Shown piece after piece: positions 51,145 to 63,945 of a stretch of DNA of 64,000 bases. The position numbers and the translations under genes are program-made. The notes under the pieces were generated by a model that did no database searches, had not been told where the DNA came from, and saw nothing but the letters and a program-made list of their open reading frames with translations. Source of the stretch: Branchiostoma floridae (lineage: Eukaryota; Chordata; Leptocardii; Amphioxiformes; Branchiostomatidae); contig NC_049988.1 of NCBI RefSeq assembly GCF_000003815.2, forward strand, positions 13,411,995 to 13,475,994, in the 5' to 3' direction. Position 1 is the first letter of the stretch; each line of letters begins with the position of its first letter.

Positions 51145-51959
51145 TGGATGGATCAGGCCGCCATGATGTCATCGAAATAAATTTCAAACTGTGAAATATC
51201 ATAGTGGCTTAATTCTTTGTTTCTGATATCTATGAAGTTGAAAACCAAGGTGACTTAACGGGTATACTTGACAGTTACTAGGCTACAGCTGAAATGTGAA
51301 GCTTGACGTGTTACGCCGAAGGGCGATTATACCGACCCTTGCTATACTGATACAGAAAAGGGATAGACAAAAGGTCTTTACCACATACCTGCATGCACCT
51401 GTTCTACAGCATATCAACGCTAATGTCAATATTTAGTGCCATTTATTTGTTTTTTATCCCCATTACTTCACACTGGTTTGTACGTGTTTATCTGTAATGA
51501 CGGTTTTGAATGACGCCATACGGTAACTATGAAATAAAAGGGGTCGGCTTCTCTTCGTTCCTCTATAGATCTCTATAAGACCAAGTGTTGTCCCTCGCGA
51601 TGTGACTGGATCAGATCAGTCAGTCCGGATACACCTGGCTTGTGACCTATAAGTACAAACCGGCAGTATCTAAGTTCACCGGTGCACAGTTTATACACCG
51701 TCCGGAACTGACTTTCTGTGGTACAGGTACACGTATCTTCAAATTTACAGGTTTTCAACACCCTCTGCTTGGTGTTATCATGTCCATATAATCATTGTAA
51801 ACATTCGCTGCCGCTGATGTGATGCAATTCCCAGGAGAGGTGGGAAACCTTCCTGTCGTTCCCATCCTTCAATAGCAAATATATATATTTATATATAGCA
51901 ACTTGTACGGGCGACGAGAAACAGTTGGCAGTTGTGAGCAGTGTTGCGTCCTGTCGAAA
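51145..51959. other. Intergenic region and promoter of copy 12
   Basis: No gene. 3' UTR, LINE 3' remnant (about 51300-51420), shared MKLF-type block, and TATA-like ATATATATTTATATATAGC at 51880-51898. Confidence 0.6.
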
Positions 51960-54900
51960 ATGAAGCTCTTCGTCGCGCTCTTGGCTGTCGGGCTGCCTGC
52001 CCTGGCCGCCGCCCACTCATGGATCGTCTGTACGGACTACCTGGAGAACAACGGCTGGTACTGGGACCAGGCCAAGTGCAGAGCCTGGCCAAGGGGTGCC
52101 CACAGGTAAGAGTTAATCATCATTTAGTTATGGACAGCAAAAGCTAGATAAAACGTTTGGGTCTTCGTATGCAACTTGAGTAAGTTTGTGTTGGGAAATG
52201 GGCATAGCGACGACCTAGGAGAGACAGTGTAGTGGCTGTGATGGTCCCAAAGCTATCCTGGCCATGGTCGGTATCTGTATCTGTATCTACGCTATTCGGC
52301 GTAACACACCAGCTTCGCAGGCACGCGGTGCGGCAGCAGCTGTTTATATTACACTGAACGACCTGTCACACCTTACTTTTGCACCTCTATCTGCAAGCGT
52401 TTTTTAAAACTATCCAGTGAAGATGCCCCTACTGTGCTAGGTGATAACAAATTCCGCTCCACGATATTTCTGGGAAAGTACGAACTTTTTAACACATCGA
52501 TCCTAGGTTGGTAACTCTGGTACTTGAAGGCATGACTGTTCCTTGTTCTTTTTTGAGCTGGATACTCATCATATCAGTCGATACGTCCACCAGTTTATTG
52601 GTCATTTTGTACATCATGCAAAGTCTGGACATTTTCCTTCAAGGTCTGCCCACAGGTAAGCAGGTCATGTGAGGAACTAATCTCTAAGAAGATCCTGGAC
52701 AGGGGACAGACAGTATCTATGTACCGAAACAATCTCCACTTGCCAAGCAAGCTCCATTTGCCACAGCATCTTACTGGGCTGTGCCTAACTGAGCTAGAAA
52801 AATGAACCAGCTTTTCTACTTTCGGCTCCCCGCAATGCTTTTGTCTATGATGCCAACATTAGTAGGATATTGGAAATCGCAGTAAAATCGCAGTGAAAAT
52901 CGCAGTGTACAATGATTGAAACTGCATCACAAAATATTTCAAGTGAAAATAGAATGATACTTAGCACAACATAGGTATGAAATTATAAAACATATGATTT
53001 TGCGCCACTTAACGAATGCCTGGCACAATCTGTAGTATCGCCATTTGGCCTACTTGGTATTTGGTTTGTCCTGAGATACTAGTACCTGCTTAACACATCA
53101 ATTGTCTGTGTTGGAGAAACGGACAAGATGTAGACTGGTGTTGTTTTCCATTCTATCTATCCAGGCATAACCTTCGTTTCGGCAATTTTGGACATCATCG
53201 CGGGTTTCTGAACAAACTGGACAACCACCCTGAGGAAACTGCGCTGTGTCAGTACCCACGGAACGACGATACCGAGTACACAGACGTGATGCCCATGGCG
53301 GCGTACTACCCGGGGCAGACGGTCGTCCTAACCCACCCCACAAACGTACTACTTCTCTTTTTATTACCAGTCGGATATGATTTCATGATAAGTGAGACTG
53401 AGTGGACTAGTTTCCAAATTCTAGTGTTTGGAAGCGGATCGTCGGTCAAATAGTAGAAAATGGACAAAATGAGGGAATAGTGTGCTAGGGGAGTCGGCCG
53501 GTCATAGGAGTCATGCATCGGTAAATAACATGACCTCTACATTTTGTAACTAATGTATCTAGATGCGCATCGGAAAAACAGATCACTTCGAAAATTACAG
53601 CGTCCAGTCGAGCATCATTCGCATGAAATCCAATATCTAAGCATGCCTTAAAACATGCATAAAGTTTGCCTTTCGTCGTGCTTTACGTCCGGATGCTTTA
53701 CGAATCATGTATGGTGTCGATATGTTGGGGAGGGGGTAATAATTTGTACGGATGTTGCACGTTATTGTTGACCCATGACATACCCATGACTGTCTATTAC
53801 CAGGGCCACGTGGCAGATGTGAGATGCAAGAACGACACCAACATCTACGACACAGAGAACCTGATCTTCGCGGTGGACGGAGACGATGACCCCTGCTGTA
53901 TCGACTCGGACAAACTCATAGTGGTTGAAGACATGGGGATATCGCCTTACGGTTTGTAGAGAGACTCTTATTTACTGGTTCGTATCATAATCAACGACGT
54001 TTATGTACTTATTAAAGTCCTACAACAAACCCATGTGTCACCATCTAATGCAGCTCAGAAAGAATATCTGAGAACGGCAATTTTCATGTTATTCCATTTT
54101 GGATGCTTTGCTTTTTCGCTACTTATACGGTCCCATATGGAGAAAGAAACCCTACGGGTAAATCTATGGGCTGTTTTTCTGCACCTTCGAACGTGACCCC
54201 TACGTGGCCAAGTGGGACAACCTGCGACAACAGAGCTATATTGAGGCACAGCCGGGCCCCTGGATTATTTTAACTTGCATTCAAAATCAACACGGAACCC
54301 GGCAACAAATAACATGCTCCTTGAATGTTGGTATGGTATGGAATGAAATAGAGTTGTTTTATCTTATTACTTAGAAAAGTGCCGAAGCCTCAGTAAATTT
54401 GAAATATATTTCATATTTTGACGTTTAGGGCCTAACATCGACCCTGTGCTGACCACCACCTACCCGAAGCCTGGGTTCCAGAACGCACCCAAGTTCTGTG
54501 AGCATGAACGGGCATCAATGGGGACGTACAACTTCACCATTCCGCTGGATATGAAGCCAGGTCAGGTTTTATATTAACGTTATTTAATGTTTTTGGTTTG
54601 TGGACCAAATAATTGGCAATAACCAACTACATTATCTCATATCAGCAAATTCTAGCCTCCTACGCAGTTCTTCTAGCAGTGCTGGCTTTGTTTTATGGAG
54701 GGGGCGCTGACTGGCGATTTTCAACATTGGCGAAGGTTCTTTACAAGTTAGGCAATGTTAAAAATCGCAAACTAGAGTCTAGTGTTCTTTCACAAAATAA
54801 AACCCAGCGCAGCTAGAAGTCTTCGTATGAGGCTAACCAAATACGTGCGTCCACAGGTCGGCACACCTTCGTCTGGAAGTGGATCCGGCAAATCAGGGTC

Positions 54901-55021
54901 AGCCCCTTCACCACCTGCTGGGAGGCTGACGTGTTCGCCACCAAGGCGGAGAGAGACGCGCACTACACAGCTACGGTACTTCAGTACCTCCATGAAATAT
55001 GTTTTCATTAGCGTTTGCGTA

Positions 55022-55075
<54 letters not shown>

Positions 55076-55534
55076 CAAGATAACTCAGGAACGGCTGGAT
55101 GCATTGGTTTTATACTGATGCGTTGGGGTGTACAATTACAAACTTGAAATGATTAGATGCAGTGGCATTTTTGTAAAAATAGATTCCAAAGAGGAAAGGC
55201 GCCCATTTGCGCCATTTTGTGCCTTTTTTAATTTTTCGTCGAAGGATCTGTGATAAGTTTGATACAGATTTTTTTCTGAAAGGCAAGAAGACAACACTAC
55301 ACAGATGAACAAGTTTTATCGTTTTTCTTGCCCTTCACCAATATCAAGACTTGAAGCATTGGAACGGTAACAAGATTTGATACGAGTCATACCTCGAAGT
55401 ATAATCGTGCCCCTTTCCTGTCCCTCCAGGGCCAGTCTACCGTAGATCTGTGGGACTTCTACCAGATCAACACCATTGTTGACGGCCAGATCGTGGATCC
55501 GATAGATCCCGTGGATCAAATCCTCATCGGTTGA
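51960..55534 (+). CDS. Secreted His1 (LPMO-like) family protein, copy 12
   Basis: Exons 51960-52105, 53165-53345, 53804-53951, 54429-54560, 54857-54975, 55430-55534; 276 codons, open. Partner of copy 10: long exon 3 with sequon NDT, CEHERASMGTYNFT, WIRQIRVSPFTTC, and no intron 4 MITE. Differs by YYPGQTVV (Leu98 to Pro, as in copy 8), DGDDDPCCIDSDK in exon 3 and NFGHHRGF in exon 2. Confidence 0.9.
52111..52639 (-). mobile_element. 5'-truncated LINE in copy 12 intron 1
   Basis: Same insertion as 14950-15478; target copy at 52640-52660. Confidence 0.85.
55023..55073. repeat. (TG)n microsatellite in copy 12 intron 5
   Basis: About 25 TG units, at the same place as in copy 10. Confidence 0.95.
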
Positions 55535-56360
55535 TGGATGGATCAGGCCTCCATCACGTCATCGAAATAAATTTCAAACTGTGAAACATCATGGTGGCTT
55601 AATTCTTTGTTTCTGATATCTATGTTTACCACAATCAAGTTTGAAACCAAGGTGGCATAACGGGTATAATTGACAGTTACTATGCTACAGCTGAAATGTG
55701 AAGCTTGACGTGTTACGCCGAAGGGCGATTATACCGACCCTTGCTATACTGATACAGAAAAGGGATAGACAAAAGGTCTTTACCACATACCTGCATGCAC
55801 CTGTTCTACAGCATATCAAAGCTAATGTCAATATTTAGTGCCATTTATTTGTTTTTTATCCCCATTACTTCACACTAGTTTGTGTACTTATGACGGTTTT
55901 AAATGACGGCATACGGTAACTATGAAATAAAAGGGGTCGGCTTCTCTTCGTTCCTCTATAAGACCAAGTCTTGTCCCTCGCGATGTGACTAGATCAGATC
56001 AGTTAGTCCGGATACACCTGGCTTGTGACCTATAAGTACAAACCGGCAGTATCCAAGTTCACCGGTGCACAGTATATACACCGTCCGGAACTGGCTTTGT
56101 GTGGTACAGGTACATGTATCTTCAGATTTACCCTGGCCAGGTTTTAAACATCCTCTGCTTGGTGTTATCATGTACATATAATCATTGTAAACATTCGCTG
56201 CCGCTGATGTGATGCAATTCCCAGGCAAGGTGGGAGACCTTCCTGTCGTTCCCATCCTGCCATAGCAAAGGGTAGGCAAATATATATATTTATATATAGC
56301 AACTTGTACGGGCGACGAGAAACAGTTGGCAGTTGTGAGCAGTGTTGCGTCCTGTCGAAA
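55535..56360. other. Intergenic region and promoter of copy 13
   Basis: No gene. 3' UTR, LINE 3' remnant (about 55701-55820), shared MKLF-type block, and TATA-like TATATATATTTATATATAGC at 56281-56300. Confidence 0.6.
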
Positions 56361-59300
56361 ATGAAGCTCTTCGTCGCGCTCTTGGCTGTCGGGCTGCCTG
56401 CCCTGGCCGCCGCCCACTCCTGGATCGTCTGTACGGACTACCTGGAGAACAACGGCTGGTACTGGGACCAGGCCAAGTGCAGGGCCTGGCCAAGGGGTGC
56501 CCACAGGTAAGAGTTAATCATCATTTAGTTATGGACAGCAAAAACTAGATAAAACGTTTGGGTCTTCGTATGCAACTTGAGTAACTTTGCGTTGGGAAAT
56601 GGGCATAGCGGCGACCTAGGGAAATTATAAAACATGATTTTGCGCCACTTAACGAATGCCTGGCACAATCTGTAGTATCGCCATTTGGCCTATTTGGTTT
56701 GTCCTGAGATACTAGTACCTGCTTAACACGTTAATTGTTTGTGTTGGAGAAACGGACAAGATGTAGACTGGTGTTTTTCTCCATTCTATCTATCCAGGCA
56801 TAACTTTCGTTTCGGCAATTTTGGAACACATCGCGGGTTTCTGAACAAACTGGACAACCACCCTGAGGAAACTGCGCTGTGTCAGCACCCACGGAACGAC
56901 GATACCGAGTACACAGACGTGATGCCCATGGCGGCGTACTACCTGGGACAGAAGGTCGTCCTAACTCACCCCACAAACGTACTACCTCTTTTTCATTACC
57001 AGTCTGATATGATTTCATAATTAGGAAGACTGAGTGGACTAGTATCCAAATTCCAATGTTTGGAAGTAAGGCCACAGCAAGTAAACTTTATGGATGACAT
57101 CCTCTGCAGACGGCAAAAATAGTGAGATAGGGCGAAAAAAAACAAGATGGGTAAAAAAAACAAGAAGATGGCTAAATTTTCCAAATATACGCTCTAATTG
57201 CAAAAAAAATTGAAGCGACGAAACATGGTATGACAGCCTATAAAGGTATTCATTTCTGTTTTCAAGACGTGTACTAGTGTAGTAAAGGTGACACTAGTGT
57301 GGTAGACTGGTTTCACTTACCAACTTGGCAACAACACTTGGCCATATTGGGACCACTTTTACAATTATCTAACTAAATTTTTAGTTTCACTTCAATAACT
57401 ACAGTCATGGCTACCTGGCTAGTGTCACTTCTACAAGTACAACCATTAGCCTACAACACAACATATTTGCCCATTTTGGTAATTCTCGTGATGTTGAGCA
57501 TCTCCGAAGGAAAAAAAAATCTTGTTTTTTCTGATATCAGACGAAAAGTAATGCACGCGCTGATGTCATCCATAAAAGTTACTTGTTGTGGCCTAAAATT
57601 AAAAACAGTGTGGACGCACACAACAATATGGCTGCACTAAATTGCGCTTGAAAATCGAGCCAACTTTGCGATTTTTTGCCAACTTTTACTTGCGTTCACA
57701 CTGACGTGCGATGGACGGGTGAAGTACTAGTACATGACCTCTAAGTTTAGTAACTTATGCCTTTATCTAGATGCGCATCGGGAAAATAGATATATCCGAC
57801 AATGATAGTGTTCATTCAAGTGCTTTTGTTTTCTCTCGCATGACAAGAGATCCGATATTCAAGTACTGTATGCCTTAAAGCATGTGTAAAATTTACGTTT
57901 TTTGCCTCCATGAAATGTCATGGAGGTTATATTTTACCCTGCGTTTGTCTGTCAACAAGATAACTCAAGACCGGCTGGGTGAATTGGTTTCATACTTGTT
58001 GTGTTGGTGAGGTGTGATGAAAGCTGGAAATGATTAGATTTTGGGCCCCCTAGCGGCTTCCCTTGGTACTGCAGCGCAACTTCCGGGTTCGCTATCTCGT
58101 GTTCTGAACAAGCTATGGTCACGATTTTGGGGTGTTAGATAGCTCTTGTGCTCAGAAATAAGTTTTGCCCCCCTAGCGGCTAGTTTTGGGATAGCAGGGG
58201 CATTTTTGTCAAAAACTTCTGAAGCATTCCAAATATCCCCAGTCTGCAGCTGGTTTGGTTCATTCCACCCCTCGCAGCTGTACCTGACAGTTGACGGGTT
58301 GCCAAGGCCCACGGGTCAGACTCCCTGACCCCCACGCGTCAATTTCCAGACGGGCGGACCGTACCAAGTAGTTCCCAGTTAGCAAAATGGGTAGGATTTG
58401 TTGGTAAAAAGGACTTTTCATAACTCATAACTCAAGAAGGGAACAACGGATTTTTATGATTTTTGGTTGTAGGTACCTTAGACAATGTTGTACAAAATGA
58501 AATACTAATTATGCAAAATAGAAGTACATTTGCATAATTAATGAGAATATTCAATCATAGCAGTTTTTTCTATGTATTTCTTGTCCCGGACGTGATATGG
58601 TATTGACATTTGGAAGGTTGATAGCTTTCAGTGTCATGACAAAGATGGAGAAAGTTTCAGCCCCCTAACATTTAATTTCTAAACTGCAGAGGCATTTTTC
58701 TTAAGACATTGCAAAGAGGATAACTGCAGAAAGGATTGGCGGATTGGCATCATTGCAGGCTTGCAGGTAGTTTCGGCAAAGATGTTCATAATGATATACA
58801 TGTTATGCAAATGAGGGTTTAATTTGCATAATTAATAAGGAAATTGTATAATTCCATTGTTTTCAATAACTGAACTTCCATGAATGTAACATATGTTAAT
58901 TATGATAGGTGGAATATAAGCAGATACTAAGTATGGTAATGAGGAACTTACTTGCATAATTTATGTCAAATTTGCAAAACCGCTTTATGATTAATGATGG
59001 GAATTCAATAATTGTGATATATGTACGTAAGTAACAACACCATGAATATATTATGTTAATGTGTTTGTCTATTGCAGGAAATTCATAAAAGCTCTACATA
59101 CTTCATGAAGGTATGAGGTCGCCGAACTCTAGTTCAGTATATACTTTACGTACGGGTGCTTTACAAATGCTTTAGTTGTGCTTAAAGATCAGAATCCATG
59201 TGTGTTGTCGATATGTTGTACGGATGTTGCACGTTATTATTGACCTGCGATATGCCAATGACTGTCTATTACCAGAACCACGTGGCAGATGTGAGATGCA

Positions 59301-61340
59301 AGAACATCACCAACATCATCGACACAGAGAATCTGATCTTCGCAGTGGACGGAGACGAGGACCCCTGCTGTATCGACTCGGACAAACTCATAGTTGTTGA
59401 GGACATGGGAATATCGCCATATGGTTTGTATTGAGATACTTCTTTACTTTAGGGTTCGTATCATAATCAACGACGTTTATGTACTTATTCAAGCCCTACA
59501 AATAACCCATGTGTCATCATCTATGCAGCTCATAAAGAATATTATGCAATTTGCATGTTATTCCATTTTTTTTACAAAACTGGATGCTTTGCTTTTTCGC
59601 TACTTATACGGTCCCATATGAAGAAAGAAACCCTACGGGTAAATCTATGGGCTGTTTTTCTGCACCTTCGAACGTGACCCCTGCGTGGCCAAGTGGGACA
59701 CGCTGCGACAACAGGGCTATATTTAGGCACAGCCGGGCCCCTGGATTATTTTAACGTGCATTCAAAATCAACCCGGAACCCGGCAACAAATTATATACCC
59801 CTTGAATGTTGGTATGGTATGGAATGGAATGGAATAGAGTTGTTTTATCTTATTACGTAGAAAAGTGCCAAAGCCTCAGTAAATTTGAAATATATTTCAT
59901 ATTTTGACATTCAGGGCCTGACATCGACCCTGTGCTGACCACCACCTACCCGAAGCCTGGGTACCAGAACGCACCCAAGTTCTGTGAGGATGAAGGAAGC
60001 GCCATGGCTACCTACAACTTCACCATTCCGCTGGACATGAAACCAGGTCAGGTTTTATATTAACGTTATTTAGTGTATTAAGCTTGTGGACCAAATAATT
60101 GGACATAACCAACTACATTCTCTCATATTAGCAAATTTTAGCCTCTTACAACATTTTGTTCTGGGGGGGGGGCGCTGACTCACGATTTTCAACATTGGCG
60201 AAGGTTAATTCTTTACAAGTTCGACGCGGAAAGTCCTGTCTTGGCGTTAGAGAACCTTAGGCAATGTTAAAAATCGCTACCTAGAGTCAGATCAGCTAGA
60301 AGTCTTCGTATGAGGCTAAAGGCACAACCCGCCGTACGTGCAATTTGTCCGTACGTTTTTTTTGGGAGGCCACGTCCACCACATATTTCTGAAAACGTTC
60401 AGGCTGTACAGGGCAGGATTCCCTTCGAGTTCGTACGGAGGCGGCACATACGCTTACGGACCCCAAAAGACTGCCCACGTTTTGGCACGTAGACAACACG
60501 CAGTTGCACGTACGGCGGGTTGTGCCCTTACCTTAAGCAAATACCATCCTCCACAGGCCGCCACACCTTCGTCTGGAAGTGGATCCGGCATCCCAGGGTC
60601 AGTCCCTTCACCACCTGCTGGGAGGCTGACGTGTTCGCCACCAAGGCGGAGAGAGACGCGCACTACACAGCTACGGTACTTCAGTACCTCCATAAATGAT
60701 GAATATTCATGAAGGTTATGTTTTCATTAGCGTTTGTGCGTCCGTTTTTCTGTTTGAGTGTGCGCCAGAAAGATAACTCAGGAACGGCTGGATGCATTGG
60801 TTTCATACTGTTGCGTTGTTAGGGTGTGAAAACTGGAATGATAAGATTATGGGCTCCCCAGTGACCTTTGATACTGCAGCAGAACTTGATATCTCGTGTT
60901 GGCTGTTAGCTCTTGTGGTCAGGAACGAGTAACATAAGAAAAGGCCCATCGCGGCTAGTTTTGGAATCGCAGTGGAGTTTGTGTAAAAAAAATTCCAGAG
61001 TATATGCGCCCATTTGCACCATTTTGTGATTCTTTCTAAATTTCATCGAAGAGTTAGTGATAACTTTGATACTGATTTTTTTTTTTAAAGACAAGAAGAC
61101 AACAGTATACAAGTGAACTTTGATCTTTTTTTCTTGACTTTCACCAATATCCTGGCTTTAAGCATTGGAACGATCAAAAGATATCATAAAATTCATGGCT
61201 CAAATCCTAACCATTACCCTTCCCTGTCCATCCAGGGCCAGTCTACCGTAGATCTGTGGGACTTCTACCAGATCAACACCATTGTTGACGGCCAGATCGT
61301 GGATCCGATAGATCCCGTGGATCAGATCATCTCGGGCTGA
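56361..61340 (+). CDS. Secreted His1 (LPMO-like) family protein, copy 13
   Basis: Exons 56361-56506, 56798-56978, 59276-59423, 59915-60046, 60557-60675, 61236-61340; 276 codons, open. Intron 1 is only 291 bases because a deletion took most of the LINE insertion and the duplicated donor. Intron 2 is 2.3 kb because of a TAA-flanked MITE and a 1.2-kb dispersed repeat. Exon 3 is long with sequon NIT (CKNITNIIDTEN). Exon 4 reads SAMATYNFT (Gly to Ala). Exon 5 reads WIRHPRVSPFTTC. The end is DQIISG like copies 6 and 7, not ILIG like 8-12. AATAAA 61372-61377. Confidence 0.9.
56512..56621 (-). mobile_element. LINE remnant in copy 13 intron 1
   Basis: First 110 bases of the insertion seen at 14950-15478; it breaks off at GCGACCTAGGG and continues directly into sequence that precedes exon 2 (AAATTATAAAACATG). 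Confidence 0.8.
57070..57593. mobile_element. Harbinger-like MITE in copy 13 intron 2
   Basis: 524 bp with inverted termini of about 32 bp (GGCCACAGCAAGTAAAC... and ...GTTACTTGTTGTGGCC), flanked by TAA on both sides (57067-57069, 57594-57596). The empty site GGAAGTAAAATTA is seen in copies 6 and 9. A 3-bp TAA duplication and GG termini suit the PIF/Harbinger superfamily. No open frame of note. Confidence 0.85.
57904..59133. repeat. 1.2-kb dispersed repeat in copy 13 intron 2
   Basis: Starts GCCTCCATGAAATGTCATGGAGG, contains AACAAGATAACTCAAGACCGG and several TTGCATAATTAATGAG-like motifs, and ends AGGTCGCCGAACTCTAG. It is inserted where paralogs read ACGTTTTTTTCAGTATATAC. Its first 250 bases match the repeat in intron 5 of copies 6-13 (for example 18138-18590), so both belong to one family. 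No coding capacity is seen. Confidence 0.7.
60319..60528. mobile_element. AGGGCACAACCC MITE in copy 13 intron 4
   Basis: 210 bp; the left terminus is eroded (AAGGCACAACCC), the right end intact with TA flank. Confidence 0.8.
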
Positions 61341-62432
61341 TGGGTGGATCAGACCTTCATGACGTCATCGAAATAAATCTCAAACTGTGAAACATTATAG
61401 TGGCTTAGTTCTTTGTTTCTGATATCTATGTTTACCACAATCAAGTTCAAAACCAAGGTGACATAACGGATATAATTGACAGTTACTATGCTACAGCTGA
61501 AATGCGAAGCTTGACGTGTTACGCCGAAGGGCGGTTATACCGACCCTTGCTATACTGATACGGAAAAGGGATAGACAAAAGGTCTTTACCACATACCTGC
61601 ATGCACCTGTTCTACAGCATATCAAATCTATTGTCGATATTTCGTGCCATTTATTTCTTGTTTTTATCCCCATTACTCCACATTAGTCTATGTGTGTATC
61701 TGTAATGACGGTTTTAAATGACGCCATATGGTAGCTATTAAATAAAAAGGGGCATTCTTTCTCTTCGTTCCTCTACAAGTTTGGTAAGTACTACTACTAC
61801 TGCTGTCAGTCAGTTTGGTAAGTACACATCTTTGAATTGAGTCTTGATACCACACAAACATTTGAATATGAGAAAAACATAATTATACATTTGCTAAGTT
61901 GTCCCAGCAGCCAGAACGTGTAATAGGATTTCAATACACACAGGCACAGCTAAATCGTGTTTTTGAGTGTATGATTACCAACGAATGTACGTAGTAAATC
62001 ACCCTGAGTACAAAAACAGTTCACCCAGAAGTATCTAACATATCCATATAACACTTGTGCTTGGTTGAATTGAAACACGCGTTCACTCCAATCACAAGAC
62101 ATTCTACGAGTCGCAAGACAAACCAGCTAAGGATCCACACATCTTCTGTGCGAGCTTTTGACCGTTAGAACTATTTCTAACACTAACAATTAACACAATG
62201 ATTATATATAGGGCAGAAAGTTGCTGTTTGCCAGCGGATTTGCCCTACTTCAACAGAGATAACCTCGGCCCGTGGCCGGTAAAATCAACAGATGGCATAA
62301 GTATCTAAACAATACGTTTATTCTAAAGCGGCCTCCTTCCCTTTTATGTTTGCACTGAAATAAGTCCTCTAGGTCATCTATTGGTATTTGAACCATGTGG
62401 CACTTTCCCTGCTACCCCGCACACAAGCGACG
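61341..62432. other. Intergenic region between copies 13 and 14
   Basis: No gene. 3' UTR of copy 13, LINE 3' remnant (about 61505-61625), then from about 61770 sequence not shared with other intergenic regions, with a duplicated AGTTTGGTAAGTAC. The upstream region of copy 14 resembles neither the MRLL nor the MKLF type. Confidence 0.55.
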
Positions 62433-63945
62433 ATGAAGCTTCTGACTGTGACCCTCGCCGCAGTGCTGCCTGCCCTGGCCGCCGCCCACTCCTGGATCGT
62501 CTGTACGGACTACCTGGAGAACAACGGCTGGTACTGGGACGAGGCCAAGTGTCGGGGGTGGCCACGGTCTGCCGCACGGTAAGCTGAATTATTCGTTTGT
62601 CATGGACAGCGAAGACAACATTAAATGTTTAGGTCTTCATAAACAACTTGATTAACTTTGTGGTGGGAAATTAGCATAATGGTGACCACTTGTTAGGCTA
62701 ACGTCGCATTTCCAAACCTGGACCCGACCGGGCTGTTTGTGGAAACGGAAAAAAGACATGTATACGTAAAAATACACAGATAATGCCGACGACTATTCTC
62801 ATTACGTCTTATGTAGTTAATGTTTTTTTTCATCATAGTTTTTGTTTCCCAAAGCTGCCAAGCCGGGCCCCGGTATGGAAATGTGACGTAGGCCTTTAAA
62901 CAACATAGAAGAGACCGCGTATAGCAATTGTCCCAAAATTATGATATTTTCAATCGTGCATTGTAGGTACAACCTTAGATACGGGCGGTTTGGAAGACAG
63001 GACGAGTACGCACATCGCTTGGATGACCACCCCGAGTCCAACCCTCTGTGTGAGACGGTTAGAAACGACGCTACAGAGTACACGGACAGCACTCCCATGG
63101 CGGCGTACTACCTGGGGCAGACGGTCGTCTTACCACACCCAACTAACGTGAGAAAACTGTGCAGTCGTGTTTAAGTCTAATCTCCAAGCAGATCCTACGG
63201 TAGCATAAGATAGCATCAAAAGCTGGCAGAGGAGTGAAGCCGGCTTAGGAGTGTGTTTTGCTACCGGGGCAAATGTACATCTCTTGACTGACTACACTCC
63301 TTGGCCAGTTTGGTACATCTTATGCCATTGTAGAATCTGCTTGAAGATTATTTAAGTCTACGTCACATTTCCAAACCAGGACCCGGCCGGGCAACTTTTG
63401 GAAAGGGAAGGTGTGATAATAAGACACCAAACTAATAAAGACGTAAAGAGAATAGTTTGTGTATATTTTTTACGTATACATTTTCGTCTCCAGAACTAGC
63501 CCGGCCGGGCCCCGGTTTGGGAATGAGACTTGGCTACCAGTGATTATTTTGCTGAGGTATAACAACCTCCGAGGAAATGACGGTGGTTTTGTAGTCAGTC
63601 GGTGTGTCTGTTTGTGTGTGTGTGTGTGTGTGTGTGTAGTGGTGTTGGGACGAACGAACGAACGAACGTAGTGGTGTTTGTAAACAAGGAGAGAGAAGCG
63701 GTGTCACTAGGATACTTTTGATGATTCGGATACTTTTAAATGTATAAAGATGGTTTGGCTAGTCTTTTTGTCTGTACTGCATGAAATACAACATTATTAG
63801 GGACACGTGGCTGATGCCCGATGCGCGAAGAAGACAGCGAAGGACATTGAGAACCTGATGTTTGTAGTGGACGGAGACGAGGACCCCTGCTGTATTGACT
63901 CGGATAAACTCATCCAGATCATGGACATGGGGGTGTCGCCATATG
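62433..63945 (+). CDS. Secreted His1 (LPMO-like) family protein, copy 14, 3' part outside window
   Basis: Exons 62433-62578, 62967-63147, 63801-63945; exons 4-6 lie beyond the right edge. Third kind of signal peptide (MKLLTVTLAAVLPALAAA|HSW). Exon 2 is the most diverged in the array (YNLRYGRFGRQDEYAHRLDD, HPESNPLC) but keeps AAYYLGQTVVLPHPTN. Exon 3 begins GHVADARC, has an unusual AKKTAKDIEN, and returns to type A (QIMDMGVSPYG). Intron 1 carries no LINE but a GC-ended MITE; intron 2 carries a second one. Confidence 0.88.
62701..62890. mobile_element. GC-ended MITE, copy c, in copy 14 intron 1
   Basis: Termini ACGTCGCATTTCCAAACCTGG and CCGGTATGGAAATGTGACGT, core with AAAAATACACAG. Same family as 4709-4905. 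Confidence 0.7.
63359..63531. mobile_element. GC-ended MITE, copy d, in copy 14 intron 2
   Basis: Left terminus TACGTCACATTTCCAAACC, right terminus GCCCGGCCGGGCCCCGG then TTTGGGAATGAGAC. The second copy within 500 bases in the same gene. Confidence 0.7.
63611..63671. repeat. (TG)n and (GAAC)n simple repeats
   Basis: GTGTGT tract (about 63614-63638) and a short GAAC tetranucleotide repeat (about 63650-63668) in copy 14 intron 2. Confidence 0.9.
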
